From: Chlorobiota bacterium
Lineage (GTDB): Bacteria; Bacteroidota; Bacteroidia; Bacteroidales; Prolixibacteraceae
NCBI GenBank assembly: GCA_013152355.1
Contig: JAADGO010000226.1
Span: forward strand, 1-37,671
Length of the DNA stretch: 37,671 bases
Reading direction: 5' to 3'
Below the pieces are notes generated by a model, which searched no databases, had not been told where the DNA came from, and saw nothing but the letters and a program-made list of their open reading frames with translations. The translations under genes and the position numbers were made by a program. How positions within the stretch are numbered: position 1 is the first letter of the stretch; each line of letters begins with the position of its first letter. Shown here one piece after another: positions 8,531-17,454 of the stretch.

Positions 8531-9754
8531 TTAAAACCCGAACTCGGAGAATGTTTTTTTTATCAGCCCGATGGCTTCCATTAGCTGGCTTTCGGTAATA
8601 ACCAGTGGAGGTGTAAACCTGATAATATGCTCGTGTGTGGGTTTGGCAATTATGCCGTTTTCTTTCATGCCTAAACAAATATCCCATGCACTTTTACCCT
8701 TTACAGGCTTTATGGCTACAGCGTTAAGCAGGCCTTTGCCCCTTACTGTTTCTATCATCTCCGATTTTATGGAGCGCATCTCATTCCTGAAAATCTCCCC
8801 CATCCGCATAGAGTTGCCAACCAGCCCTTCGTCAAGGATAACATTTAATGCAGCCATTGCCACTTTCCCGGCAATAGGGTTGCCTCCGTATGTGCTGCCG
8901 TGTTCGCCCGGTTTGATGGTAAGCATGATTTCATCATCGGCTAAAACGCATGAAACCGGGAACATCCCACCTGAGATTGCCTTTCCGAGGATCAGGATGT
9001 CGGGCCGTACATTTTCGTGTTCGCAGGCCAACATCTTCCCGGTGCGGCCAATACCCGTCTGTACCTCATCGGCAATGAACAATACATTGTATTTTTTACA
9101 TAACTCAGATGCTTTTTTCAGGAACCCCTCTTCAGGGACATACACCCCTGCTTCGGCCTGGATTGGCTCGACCAGGAAGCCGGCAACGTTTGAGTCCTGC
9201 AAAGCATGTTCAAGTGCTTCAATATCGTTATATGGGATATTTATAAACCCCGGGGTATAGGGGCCGTAGTCGTTGTAGGCATCAGGGTCTGACGACATGG
9301 ATATAATGGTAATAGTACGCCCGTGGAAGTTGCCGTTGCAAACAATGATTTTTGCCTGGTTTTTAGGAATCCCTTTTACTTTATAAGCCCACTTGCGGGT
9401 GAGCTTTAAGGCTGTTTCATCGGCTTCGGCACCCGAATTCATGGGGAGCATTTTATCGTAACCGAACAAATCAGTCATGTACTGTTCCCATTCGCCCAAC
9501 ACATTGTTGTAAAAAGCCCTCGAGGTCAGTGCCAGTTTTTGTGCCTGGGCTGTTAATGCTTCTACAATTTTTGGGTGGCAATGCCCCTGGTTCACTGCCG
9601 AATAAGCTGCCAGGAAATCAAAATATCTTTTACCTTCCACATCCCATACAAAAACCCCTTTACCTTTTTCTAAAACAACCGGGAGCGGGTGGTAATTATG
9701 CGCCCCGTATTTACTTTCCCGGTGCATGTAATCTTTTGTCGTCATCTGTGCCAT
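8531..9754 (-). CDS. rocD: Ornithine aminotransferase
   Basis: This 407-residue class III PLP aminotransferase would transfer the delta-amino group of ornithine to 2-oxoglutarate, giving glutamate semialdehyde, in arginine/proline metabolism. The N-terminus ([19 protein letters not shown]) is typical of ornithine aminotransferases. The PLP features are present: [39 protein letters not shown] (Asp229) and the Schiff-base Lys258 in [14 protein letters not shown]. The length is normal. It stands alone, convergent with the LysM gene with a 40 bp gap. Other acylornithine transaminases are the main alternative, but the N-terminal signature favours RocD. Confidence 0.95.
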   Translation of the reverse strand: MAQMTTKDYMHRESKYGAHNYHPLPVVLEKGKGVFVWDVEGKRYFDFLAAYSAVNQGHCHPKIVEALTAQAQKLALTSRAFYNNVLGEWEQYMTDLFGYDKMLPMNSGAEADETALKLTRKWAYKVKGIPKNQAKIIVCNGNFHGRTITIISMSSDPDAYNDYGPYTPGFINIPYNDIEALEHALQDSNVAGFLVEPIQAEAGVYVPEEGFLKKASELCKKYNVLFIADEVQTGIGRTGKMLACEHENVRPDILILGKAISGGMFPVSCVLADDEIMLTIKPGEHGSTYGGNPIAGKVAMAALNVILDEGLVGNSMRMGEIFRNEMRSIKSEMIETVRGKGLLNAVAIKPVKGKSAWDICLGMKENGIIAKPTHEHIIRFTPPLVITESQLMEAIGLIKKTFSEFGF

Positions 9755-10186
9755 AATCGGTATTCTTTTTTTTTACATAAATACTCTTTTCAGCATTCAA
9801 AAAAAAGAATCTTTGTCAGGAAATTTCTCAGGCGGCAGTGTGTATTTGCAAATGGGATGCTGCTATACATTATTGGCAGCCCGGGAAATATGGAAATATG
9901 GAAATATGGGGCATTTCATAAAGTTGTGGGCTAAATATTATTTTGAAGTGCTGGTAAAAAAGAGGGTTTACCTGTGTATTATTAATTCAAAAGAATCCCA
10001 AAGGGATGGAATGTAATAGCACAGGGTTTCGTTACACTGCACCCTGCGCTGCCACGTGCCGGGGCATTGCCCCTAAAAAAACCAAGCCTACTGATAAAAA
10101 GATACAGTTCCCCACAACTTTTCCGTCTGACCCGGCAATGCCTCGTTCCTTAAAGGAATAAGGGGCATCAGCATCCGGCATCAAGG
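9755..10186. other. Intergenic stretch with tandem and interspersed repeats
   Basis: This gap lies between the start of rocD (minus) and the end of dnaJ (minus). It contains a short tandem repeat of about 9 nt (gaaatatg-like units at 9887-9910) and copy C of the interspersed repeat. No convincing gene is present; frames through it, in both directions, are translations of the repeat or shadows of neighbouring genes. Confidence 0.6.
9932..10084 (+). repeat. Interspersed intergenic repeat, copy C
   Basis: Module 1 (9932-9955) is in the same orientation as in copy A. From 9989 to 10084 the sequence is inverted: the tail (aatcccaaagggatggaatg), then the hairpin core (acagggtttcgttacac), then the gccacgtgcc segment, which is the reverse complement of copy A 347-407. 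It therefore joins parts found separately in copies A and B. Confidence 0.75.
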
Positions 10187-11341
10187 TTAGAATATATTTT
10201 TCACCTTTTCGAAGAAGTTCTTTTCTGAAGAAGAAGGCCCTGCCTGGAAGCCTGGTGAGTTCCTCAACCTTTCCAGTATTCGTTTTTCCTCGGAGCTTAG
10301 TTTCTTCGGAATCCACACATGCACCCTTACCAGTAAATCGCCACGCCCATAGCCATGTACATCGGGGAGTCCTTTCCCCCTGAGCCGTAAAATTTTTTCC
10401 GGTTGTGTCCCTGCTTCAATCTTCACATTTACTTTTCCGTCAATTGTAGGTATTTCTGCGGTTTTCCCAAGTGTTATTTCAGGGAATGAAAGGAAAAGGT
10501 TGTATATGAGGTTATTGTTATCCCTTATCAGTTCAGGGTGTTTTTCTTCGCTTATGAGCACCAGTAAGTCGCCATTTATTCCACCCCGCCGTCCGGCATT
10601 CCCTTTCCCACTAACATTCAGTTGCATCCCGTTGCCTACGCCTGCCGGTATTTTTATACTGATTATTTCATCGTCTCTTATTACGCCTTCGCCAGCGCAG
10701 TGGTTACATTTGTTGGTTATGGTTTTGCCTTCGCCCTGGCAGGTGTGGCAGGTCGATGTGGTTTGAATTTGCCCCAGCATTGTATTCGATATGCGGGAAA
10801 CATGCCCGCTTCCCCGGCAGGTGCTACACGTAGCAAAGGATGTCCCGTTGCGGGCACCTGTCCCGTTGCAATGCGAGCAGGCAATATATTTTTTTACTTT
10901 AATTTTTTTCTCAACTCCTTCGGCAATTTCCTTTAAGCTAAGCTTTACCTTTACCCTAAGGTCTGACCCTCGATTCACCCTTCTTCCGCTACTACGGCTC
11001 CTGTTGCCTCCAAATCCGCTAAACCCTCCAAATCCGAATGCTTCGCCAAATATGTCGCCAAAGGAAGAAAAAATATCATCCATTGACATACCTTCGCCAC
11101 TAAACCCTCCGGCACCACTTAATCCGGAGTGTCCAAATTGGTCATATTTTTTACGTTTTTCGGGGTCGCTTAATACTTCGTATGCCTCGGCGGCTTCTTT
11201 AAAGTTTTCCTCTGCCTGTTTGTCACCCGGATTTTTGTCAGGGTGGAACTGAATGGCTTTTTTGCGGTAGGCTTTTTTTATCTCTTCTGCCGATGCACTT
11301 TTACTTACCCCTAAAACTTCGTAATAATCTCTTTTCGACAT
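10187..11341 (-). CDS. dnaJ: Chaperone protein DnaJ
   Basis: This is a 384-residue type I Hsp40 co-chaperone that stimulates DnaK ATPase and delivers substrates. The J domain (1-70) has the HPD triad at 33-35. A Gly/Phe-rich region spans about 73-115. The zinc-finger region has four CxxCxGxG motifs at 155-162, 172-179, 198-205 and 212-219 ([32 protein letters not shown]). The C-terminal substrate-binding domains follow. It lies 22 bp downstream of grpE on the same strand, so they form an operon; dnaK is not in the window. Confidence 0.98.
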   Translation of the reverse strand: MSKRDYYEVLGVSKSASAEEIKKAYRKKAIQFHPDKNPGDKQAEENFKEAAEAYEVLSDPEKRKKYDQFGHSGLSGAGGFSGEGMSMDDIFSSFGDIFGEAFGFGGFSGFGGNRSRSSGRRVNRGSDLRVKVKLSLKEIAEGVEKKIKVKKYIACSHCNGTGARNGTSFATCSTCRGSGHVSRISNTMLGQIQTTSTCHTCQGEGKTITNKCNHCAGEGVIRDDEIISIKIPAGVGNGMQLNVSGKGNAGRRGGINGDLLVLISEEKHPELIRDNNNLIYNLFLSFPEITLGKTAEIPTIDGKVNVKIEAGTQPEKILRLRGKGLPDVHGYGRGDLLVRVHVWIPKKLSSEEKRILERLRNSPGFQAGPSSSEKNFFEKVKNIF

Positions 11342-11363
11342 ATCTTCTTTCTATGGCGTTATA

Positions 11364-11969
11364 TTATTCTCCAATCACTACTTTGGCGAACCTGATTACT
11401 TTGTCGCTCAATTTGTACCCTTTCTGAATAACATCAACGTTTTTCCCTTTAAGCTCTTCAGAAGAAGCCGGTATTTTTGTTATTGCTTCGTGTAGTTCGC
11501 AATCAAACTCTTTATTGAGTGCATCGATTTCTGTAACATTATTCTGTTTTAGGAACTCTTGTAATTTATTGAAAATAAGCAACATGCCTTTTTTTGCAGT
11601 GTCGTCCTCAGCAACATCTTTCATTGATTCAAGTGCCCGGTCGAAATCGTCAACCACAGGGAGCAAACTTACAATTACCGATTCTCCGGCAGATTTAATA
11701 AGTTCTGATTTCTCTTTTAATGTACGTCGGCGGAAATTGTCAAACTCTGCCTGCAACCTTAAGTGTTTATCAGAAATTTCATCCAGCTTCTTTTCAAGTT
11801 CTTTTATTTGTTCCTCTTTTTTGTCTTTATGGGTTTTACGTTGAGGTTTCTTTTTATGCTTATCATCAGCTGCTTTTTCCTTTTTATTATCAACATGTTT
11901 TTTTTCAACTTCTTCTTGTTGAACCTCTTTTTGGTTAATATCCTCAGTGTGTATCTTTTTTTCTGACAT
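11364..11969 (-). CDS. grpE: Nucleotide exchange factor GrpE
   Basis: This 201-residue protein promotes ADP release from DnaK. The first 60 residues are highly charged (Lys/Glu-rich) and probably disordered. A long coiled-coil follows (about 55-110) with LRLQAEFDNFRRRTLKEK, the GrpE family signature region, then the C-terminal beta domain ending DKVIRFAKVVIGE. It is the first gene of a grpE-dnaJ operon. No CIRCE-type inverted repeat was seen upstream; only a candidate -7 box was found. Confidence 0.97.
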   Translation of the reverse strand: MSEKKIHTEDINQKEVQQEEVEKKHVDNKKEKAADDKHKKKPQRKTHKDKKEEQIKELEKKLDEISDKHLRLQAEFDNFRRRTLKEKSELIKSAGESVIVSLLPVVDDFDRALESMKDVAEDDTAKKGMLLIFNKLQEFLKQNNVTEIDALNKEFDCELHEAITKIPASSEELKGKNVDVIQKGYKLSDKVIRFAKVVIGE

Positions 11970-12020
11970 ATTTTTTAAGATTTATATTATGGATGTGGGA
12001 TAATCAAAAATTTTGCCATG

Positions 12021-12028
12021 CAAATATA
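12021..12028 (-). promoter_or_regulatory. Candidate -7 element for grpE-dnaJ
   Basis: On the minus strand this reads TATATTTG, matching TAnnTTTG, about 52 nt upstream of the grpE ATG. A TTG at the right distance is missing, so confidence is limited. Confidence 0.35.
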
Positions 12029-12131
12029 AAAAGACAAATTGACATTCTTTTTTTGTTAAAGGATGCCAATTTACATTTATTGGCGATAATCCGCCTGTTT
12101 TTAGGGGAGTTAACTATGTAATGACCTGTTG

Positions 12132-12671
12132 TTATTTAACATATTTAGCTAAAGTTGCCCTTAGGGCAGGCCCTCTTAGGTTCTTTGCTACAATTATTCC
12201 TTTGCCATTAATAAGGAAATTACTTGGAATGCCATTTATCCGGTAAACAGCCCTGTGTTTTGATTGCCATTTTTTCAGGTCGCTCACATGGTTAGGCCAT
12301 TCCAGTTTATCTGCTTTAATGGCATTTATCCAGGAGTTTTTATTTTGGTCAAGTGAAACACTAAATACCGTAAATCCTTTGCCATCAATGAATTTTTTAT
12401 CCTTAAATTCGTGATAAGCTCTTACTACGGTAGGGTTTTCTCTCCGGCAGGGCCCACACCAGGATGCCCAGAAATCAATAAGTACCATTTCCCCTTTTAA
12501 ATCAGAAAGTTTCATAATTTCCCCATTTACCGATTTCTCGATAATTTCAGGAGCTTTATTACCGATATTGACCCCTAACTGTGGTTCTTGCTGCAAACTA
12601 ACTTTGGGGTTCCCGGCAAATATGCTGCTTGAAAAAAACAGGGCTAAAACAATCCATAAACTCTTTTTCAT
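12132..12671 (-). CDS. TlpA/ResA-like periplasmic thioredoxin
   Basis: This 179-residue protein has a signal peptide (about 1-19, ending SSIFAG) and a thioredoxin domain of the AhpC/TSA-Redoxin (TlpA/ResA) type. The active site is WASWCGPCRRENP, and the cis-proline region is GIPSNFLI. It should act as a periplasmic thiol-disulfide reductase or oxidase, for example in cytochrome c maturation or disulfide repair; the partner cannot be told. It is 159 bp from the end of murA on the same strand, with its own candidate -7 box, so it is probably transcribed separately. Confidence 0.9.
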   Translation of the reverse strand: MKKSLWIVLALFFSSSIFAGNPKVSLQQEPQLGVNIGNKAPEIIEKSVNGEIMKLSDLKGEMVLIDFWASWCGPCRRENPTVVRAYHEFKDKKFIDGKGFTVFSVSLDQNKNSWINAIKADKLEWPNHVSDLKKWQSKHRAVYRINGIPSNFLINGKGIIVAKNLRGPALRATLAKYVK

Positions 12672-12712
12672 GATATATCTTTTTTATATGTTTATATTCT
12701 AACAGTAAAACT

Positions 12713-12720
12713 CAAAAATA
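12713..12720 (-). promoter_or_regulatory. Candidate -7 element for the TlpA-like gene
   Basis: The minus strand reads TATTTTTG, matching TAnnTTTG, 42 nt upstream of the ATG at 12671. No well-placed TTG is seen. An inverted repeat cctggc/gccagg (12727-12751) lies just upstream and could be a weak terminator for murA. Confidence 0.35.
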
Positions 12721-12830
12721 TAAAATCCTGGCAAAATAAAGAGTAGCCAGGCTGGCAATATTTAAAGAAGTTGAGATTTTGGTAGTAATTTTAGTATTGT
12801 ACACATTTTGTGCCAAATTTAAGCAGCTCA

Positions 12831-14135
12831 CTATATCCTGGTGATATGGGCTCCTAAGGCATTGAGCCTCACGTCAATGTTTTCGTATCCACGGTCAATC
12901 TGTTCGATATTGTCAATTATACTTACTCCTTCTGCCGAAAGGGTGGCAATTAACAAGGCAATGCCTGCCCTTATATCGGGCGAGGTCATTTTAGTGCCGT
13001 AAAGGGCGTGCTTTTTGTTTAAGCCGATAACTGTTGCACGGTGAGGGTCGCACAGGATGATTTGCGCCCCCATATCAATCAGCTTGTCAACAAAAAACAA
13101 CCGGCTTTCAAACATTTTCTGATGAATAAGGACACTCCCTTTTGCCTGTGTTGCCACCACCAGGAAAACACTTAACAGGTCGGGTGTTAAGCCGGGCCAG
13201 GGGGCATCGGCAATGGTCATAATCGAACCATCTATATGGGTCTCTATTTCGTAATTGTTTTTTTCAGGGATATATAAATCATCATGCCGTTGCTCAATAT
13301 CAATCCCTAACCGCCTGAATGAGTCTGGGATAATCCCCAGGTGGTGGACTCCGACATTTTTAATGGTAATCTCAGAGCCTGTCATTGCAGCCAGTCCGAT
13401 GAAACTGCCCACTTCAATCATATCGGGCAAGATGGTATGCAAACAACCTCCCAGGGATGTTACGCCTTCGATAGTAAGTAAGTTTGAGCCGATGCCTGAA
13501 ATTTTAGCCCCCATTGATATAAGCATCTTACATAACTGCTGCACATAAGGCTCGCAGGCGGCATTGTATAGTGTTGTTGTCCCTTCGGCCATCACAGCAG
13601 CCATTATAAGGTTGGCCGTACCGGTTACCGAAGCTTCATCAAGGAGCATATATTCCCCTTTCAGCCGTGGTGCAGAAATTGTAAAGCAATGATTAATAGC
13701 ATCGAAATCAAAGGTTGCCCCTAATTTCTGAAAGCCGATAAAATGAGTGTCAAGCCGCCTTCTGCCAATTTTGTCGCCACCTGGCTGAGGGATAAACCCT
13801 TTGCCAAAACGGGTAAGCAGCGGGCCTATAATCATGATAGAGCCCCGTAAACTGGAAGCCTGGTTTTTATATTCCTCGCTTTTTAAATAATCGACCTGGA
13901 TGGAACTCGCATTAAAAGTGTACCTGCCTTTGGCTAAACGTGTTACCGATACGCCTAACCCTTTTAATATTTCAATAAGTTTAAGGACATCACTGATTTC
14001 AGGGATGTTATGGATTGTTACATCTTTAGGTGTGAGAAGTGAAGCACAAATTACCTCTAATGCTTCATTTTTGGCTCCCTGTGGTTGAAGTTCGCCTTTT
14101 AACCGATACCCTCCTTCAATTTTGAATGTTGCCAT
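12831..14135 (-). CDS. murA: UDP-N-acetylglucosamine 1-carboxyvinyltransferase (MurA), Asp variant
   Basis: This 434-residue cytoplasmic enzyme transfers enolpyruvate from PEP to UDP-GlcNAc, the first committed step of peptidoglycan synthesis. The substrate-binding Lys22-Asn23 pair is in [11 protein letters not shown], and the C-terminal signature [17 protein letters not shown] is present. In the active-site loop, the Cys of E. coli MurA (Cys115) is replaced by Asp121 ([16 protein letters not shown]). Asp at this position is known in Mycobacterium, Chlamydia and Borrelia MurA, where it keeps activity and gives intrinsic fosfomycin resistance. The gene lies 37 bp after the DUF4290 gene, a common pairing in Bacteroidota, so they are probably co-transcribed. 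Confidence 0.97.
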   Translation of the reverse strand: MATFKIEGGYRLKGELQPQGAKNEALEVICASLLTPKDVTIHNIPEISDVLKLIEILKGLGVSVTRLAKGRYTFNASSIQVDYLKSEEYKNQASSLRGSIMIIGPLLTRFGKGFIPQPGGDKIGRRRLDTHFIGFQKLGATFDFDAINHCFTISAPRLKGEYMLLDEASVTGTANLIMAAVMAEGTTTLYNAACEPYVQQLCKMLISMGAKISGIGSNLLTIEGVTSLGGCLHTILPDMIEVGSFIGLAAMTGSEITIKNVGVHHLGIIPDSFRRLGIDIEQRHDDLYIPEKNNYEIETHIDGSIMTIADAPWPGLTPDLLSVFLVVATQAKGSVLIHQKMFESRLFFVDKLIDMGAQIILCDPHRATVIGLNKKHALYGTKMTSPDIRAGIALLIATLSAEGVSIIDNIEQIDRGYENIDVRLNALGAHITRI

Positions 14136-14172
14136 GTACTGCTATCATTAAAGGGTTATTTTCCGGGCTTTT

Positions 14173-14763
14173 TTATTTCTTGCGATAGCCTCCATTTTTC
14201 TTCCCCTTGTTCCGGTTCAGTATATTTTTTGTTTCGGTAAGTAGTAATTCTTTTTTATTGATTTTTCCTTCGGAGAGGTATTTTAAATCTTCAATAATTT
14301 TATCATCGGCAACCGAATCTTTATTCCAGGTAAGGAAGCTTTTTTTCATGTGGTTTGCCAGTAATCCGATGAGCATCTCTTTTTCTTCCCCTTCTTCGAA
14401 TTTTGCTGCCTCCGCAATCATTTGCTGCAGGGTATACCCGTAATGGCGTCTTTTTATTTTGTTTTGTGAATATGGGATCGGACTGGGTTTTTCATGCAAC
14501 ATGTCAGGCGAGGGTGGTTCGTATGGGTAGTCAATATCCAGTTTGAAGTCGCCCATAATGGCTATGTGGTCCCACAATTTATGTTTGAAATCAGCAATGT
14601 CCCTAAGGAAAGGGTAGAGGTTACCCATCACGTCTATAATGGTCTTTGCTGCACGGTTCCTTTCGTCCCTGTCCTCTATCGTTGATAAGTGGTCGACCAT
14701 TTTCTGGATGTTCCTTCCATACTCAGGTGACGGCATTTTCTTTTGTTGCGTATTATATTCCAT
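14173..14763 (-). CDS. DUF4290 family protein
   Basis: This is a 196-residue soluble protein that I recognise as the Bacteroidota-specific DUF4290 family (N-terminal YNTQQKKMPSPEYGRNIQKM, then LYPFLRDIADFKHKLWDHI). It has no signal peptide or membrane segment. The C-terminus is very basic (KNILNRNKGKKNGGYRKK), which suggests nucleic acid or acidic-surface binding. It is conserved next to murA in this phylum, which hints at a link to cell-wall synthesis, but no function is established. It is 37 bp upstream of murA on the same strand. Confidence 0.85.
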   Translation of the reverse strand: MEYNTQQKKMPSPEYGRNIQKMVDHLSTIEDRDERNRAAKTIIDVMGNLYPFLRDIADFKHKLWDHIAIMGDFKLDIDYPYEPPSPDMLHEKPSPIPYSQNKIKRRHYGYTLQQMIAEAAKFEEGEEKEMLIGLLANHMKKSFLTWNKDSVADDKIIEDLKYLSEGKINKKELLLTETKNILNRNKGKKNGGYRKK

Positions 14764-14919
14764 TTAAATAAAATTGAATAAACTTGGTTATAAATTAATA
14801 AAAATCAGGCAATAGGTCAGATTTTCTAGCGGGATTAATTTGCCACAAAGCTAATGATTTACATGGTAATCACAATATTTTATGGCACGAAATGCTTATA
14901 AACCTGTTTTTCTATGAAG

Positions 14920-17238
14920 TCAGGAAACAATTTTTAATTTTGCAAATTTTAATAATAATTGTTTTTGCCCTGCATTTTGAAAAAAAACTGTTGCCTTAAG
15001 GTTAGGTGGTATTCCTTCAATCTTAAGCACCTTGCCTTGTCCAAATCGTTGATGCTCAACAGTCATTCCGGGTTGGATCATCATTGGGTCGTCTCCATTG
15101 AATTGCTGCGAAGCGCCACTTTCTCTGAGTTTAACGAGTTTCCTGTTTAAAATGTTCTGCCCTGCCACAGAATTTATCTTCGGGCGGGCCGGTTTTTGTA
15201 CCGGGTTCATTCTTTCCTGGTTATAAGAGCGGTAGGTTTCACGGTTAGTACCCGGTTGTTGTTGGGCTAACGGCATGTCGATGTATTTTTTGTCAATCTC
15301 TTCAATAAAACGGCTTGGTGTGCAAAATTCCAGTTTCCCCCATTTGTAGCGCTGAAGGGCAAACGATAAATAAACATTCGCTTCGGCACGGGTTACTGCG
15401 ACATAAAACAAGCGCCTTTCTTCTTCAAAGTCTTCCTGTGTTTTTTTCTGCCCCGACTGGTTCGATGGGAACAGGTTTTCTTCCAGCCCCACAACAAAAA
15501 CATTCTTAAACTCAAGCCCTTTAGCCGAATGTGCCGTCATCAGCGACACTTTGTTTTTATCTTCCGGTTTTTCAGTATCCATATCCGTAAGCAGCGAAAC
15601 TTCTTCCATGTAATTGGTCAGCAGGATTGGCCGCCCTTCTTCTTTCCCCGAGATGGTAAATTCCTGGATAGCATTCAATAGCTCCTGGATATTCTCGTGC
15701 CTGCTTAACCCTTCCGGCGATTTGTCATTATACAGGTCTTTGAGGATACCTGTTTTTTCGGCAATGGTGGTTGCCAGTTCATAGGCATCGGTAGTTGGAG
15801 CTAAATCCTTAAACCCTTGTATCAAAGTGTAAAAGGCACCGATTCTGGTTATTGCCCCTCTATTTAGTTTTGCAGGGTTGCTTACCGGTAAAGCTTTAAT
15901 AACTGACAAAATTGAGATACCTTGGTCGGTAGCAGCTTTTTCTAATTTTGATAGCGTTGTTGCACCAATCCCCCGGGCCGGGGAATTAATAATACGTTTC
16001 AGTGCCTCATTGTCTGCCGGGTTAATAATAATCCTGAAGTAACTCAGTAAGTCCTTAATCTCTTTTCGTTGGTAAAATGATAAACCACCGTAAATTTTAT
16101 ATGGGATATTCCTTTTCCTAAGAGATTCTTCGAAAATCCTCGATTGGGCATTTGTCCGGTAAAGGATAGCATATTCTTCGAATTTGTAATGGTCGCGGAG
16201 CTGGGTCTCCGAGATTTCATTTGCTACCAAAAACCCTTCTTCATTATCGGTTAATGCAGAAATTACTTTTATCAGGTTTCCCGGCTCTTTCTCAGAGTAT
16301 ACTTTCTTATATATCTGCCTTTTGTTTTTTTTAATGATACTGTTTGCCGCATTCACGATAGTTTGTGTAGACCGGTAATTTTGTTCCAGTTTGAAAATTT
16401 TATGCCCGGGGTAGTCCTTTTTAAAATTCAGGATGTTCTCAATACGTGCCCCCCTGAACGAGTAAATACTTTGTGCATCATCGCCGACAACACATATATT
16501 GTTGTGCCGGGCAGCCAGCTTTTTGATAATAAGGTATTGTGAATAATTGGTGTCCTGGTATTCGTCAACAAGCACATAGCCAAACCGTTCCTGGTATTTT
16601 GAAAGGATATCCGGATTGTCTCTGAAGAGGATATTGGTTTTCAGTAGTAAATCATCAAAATCCATCGATCCGGAAAGGAAACACCTTTTGGCATATTCGT
16701 TATATATTTCACTGATCCTCGGCATTCTGATACTCTTGTCGAATTGCCTGGTTTCAGCATTTTCAGCATATACATTGGGAGTGATCAGGTTGTTTTTAGC
16801 CATGGATATCCGGCTGGCAACAACTCCCGGTTTGTATGTTTTATCGTCTAATTGGAAGTCTTTGATAATTGTTTTGATAAGGCTTTTCGAATCGGCGCTG
16901 TCGTAGATGGTGTAGTTCGATGGGTAGCCGATAGCTTCATGTTCGGTACGTAAAATACGGGCAAAAATTGAGTGGAAAGTCCCCATCCAAAGGTATCGTG
17001 CCATATTTTCGCCAACCACCCTGGCAATACGGGCCTTCATCTCTTTTGCAGCCTTATTGGTAAAAGTTAATGCCAGTATAGTTGATGGGCGGATGCCCTG
17101 TTTTAGCAAATGGGCAATCCTGTAAGTCAGTACCCTTGTTTTTCCCGACCCTGCCCCGGCGATTACAAGGGATGCCCCTTCGGTATTTACCACGGCTTCT
17201 TTCTGTACTGCACTTAAATCTTCCAGGTAGTCAAACAC
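14920..17238 (-). CDS. pcrA: UvrD/PcrA-type DNA helicase
   Basis: This is a superfamily 1A 3'-5' DNA helicase of 772 residues, acting in nucleotide-excision repair and removal of RecA filaments. Walker A GAGSGKT is at about 28-34, the TFTNKAAKEM motif at 58-67, the Walker B DEYQDT at about 225-230 and QSIYSFRGA at about 256-264. QNYRST, TAHSAKGLEF and VAVTRAEANVYLSF follow. The C-terminus (EHQRFGQGKVL, LLLKFAKLK) matches the PcrA/UvrD tail. The start is GTG at 17238: the protein then begins FDYLEDLSAVQKEAV, as in relatives, and a TATTTTTG promoter box lies about 27 nt upstream. The longer in-frame starts at 17292 and 17376 would lie upstream of that box. Confidence 0.93.
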   Translation of the reverse strand: MFDYLEDLSAVQKEAVVNTEGASLVIAGAGSGKTRVLTYRIAHLLKQGIRPSTILALTFTNKAAKEMKARIARVVGENMARYLWMGTFHSIFARILRTEHEAIGYPSNYTIYDSADSKSLIKTIIKDFQLDDKTYKPGVVASRISMAKNNLITPNVYAENAETRQFDKSIRMPRISEIYNEYAKRCFLSGSMDFDDLLLKTNILFRDNPDILSKYQERFGYVLVDEYQDTNYSQYLIIKKLAARHNNICVVGDDAQSIYSFRGARIENILNFKKDYPGHKIFKLEQNYRSTQTIVNAANSIIKKNKRQIYKKVYSEKEPGNLIKVISALTDNEEGFLVANEISETQLRDHYKFEEYAILYRTNAQSRIFEESLRKRNIPYKIYGGLSFYQRKEIKDLLSYFRIIINPADNEALKRIINSPARGIGATTLSKLEKAATDQGISILSVIKALPVSNPAKLNRGAITRIGAFYTLIQGFKDLAPTTDAYELATTIAEKTGILKDLYNDKSPEGLSRHENIQELLNAIQEFTISGKEEGRPILLTNYMEEVSLLTDMDTEKPEDKNKVSLMTAHSAKGLEFKNVFVVGLEENLFPSNQSGQKKTQEDFEEERRLFYVAVTRAEANVYLSFALQRYKWGKLEFCTPSRFIEEIDKKYIDMPLAQQQPGTNRETYRSYNQERMNPVQKPARPKINSVAGQNILNRKLVKLRESGASQQFNGDDPMMIQPGMTVEHQRFGQGKVLKIEGIPPNLKATVFFQNAGQKQLLLKFAKLKIVS

Positions 17239-17264
17239 GTTCTTTATTCTGATATTTAAAATGA

Positions 17265-17272
17265 CAAAAATA
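17265..17272 (-). promoter_or_regulatory. Candidate -7 element for pcrA
   Basis: The minus strand reads TATTTTTG, matching TAnnTTTG, 26 nt upstream of the GTG at 17238. It supports the shorter helicase start. No correctly spaced TTG is seen. Confidence 0.4.
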
Positions 17273-17454
17273 GCAGATGTTGATGGAATCATGGTTTTTT
17301 GCCAGGAGTTTTTATTAACAATTGAACAGAGAGGGTGGGGTAAAGTAATAATGGAATAGAGAATGTTAAAAGGCAAATGTTAAAAAATCCTGTTTTTTTC
17401 AGGCAATTATATAAAAATTATACGTTAATATTGTAATTCTAAAAATTATCATTC

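Noticed and set aside
9887-9910. Short tandem repeat as a CRISPR-like array
   Set aside because: Units are about 9 nt with no spacers; it is a simple microsatellite-type repeat.
9689-9934. 81-residue plus-strand ORF upstream of dnaJ
   Set aside because: It starts antisense to rocD and runs through the tandem repeat; no protein-like features.
10032-10316. 94-residue minus-strand ORF overlapping the end of dnaJ
   Set aside because: It is a frame-shifted shadow of dnaJ continued through the interspersed repeat (LGAMPRHVAAQGAV comes from the repeat).
17239-17376. 46-residue N-terminal extension of the helicase
   Set aside because: It is unlike the family N-terminus and overlaps the candidate promoter box at 17265-17272.
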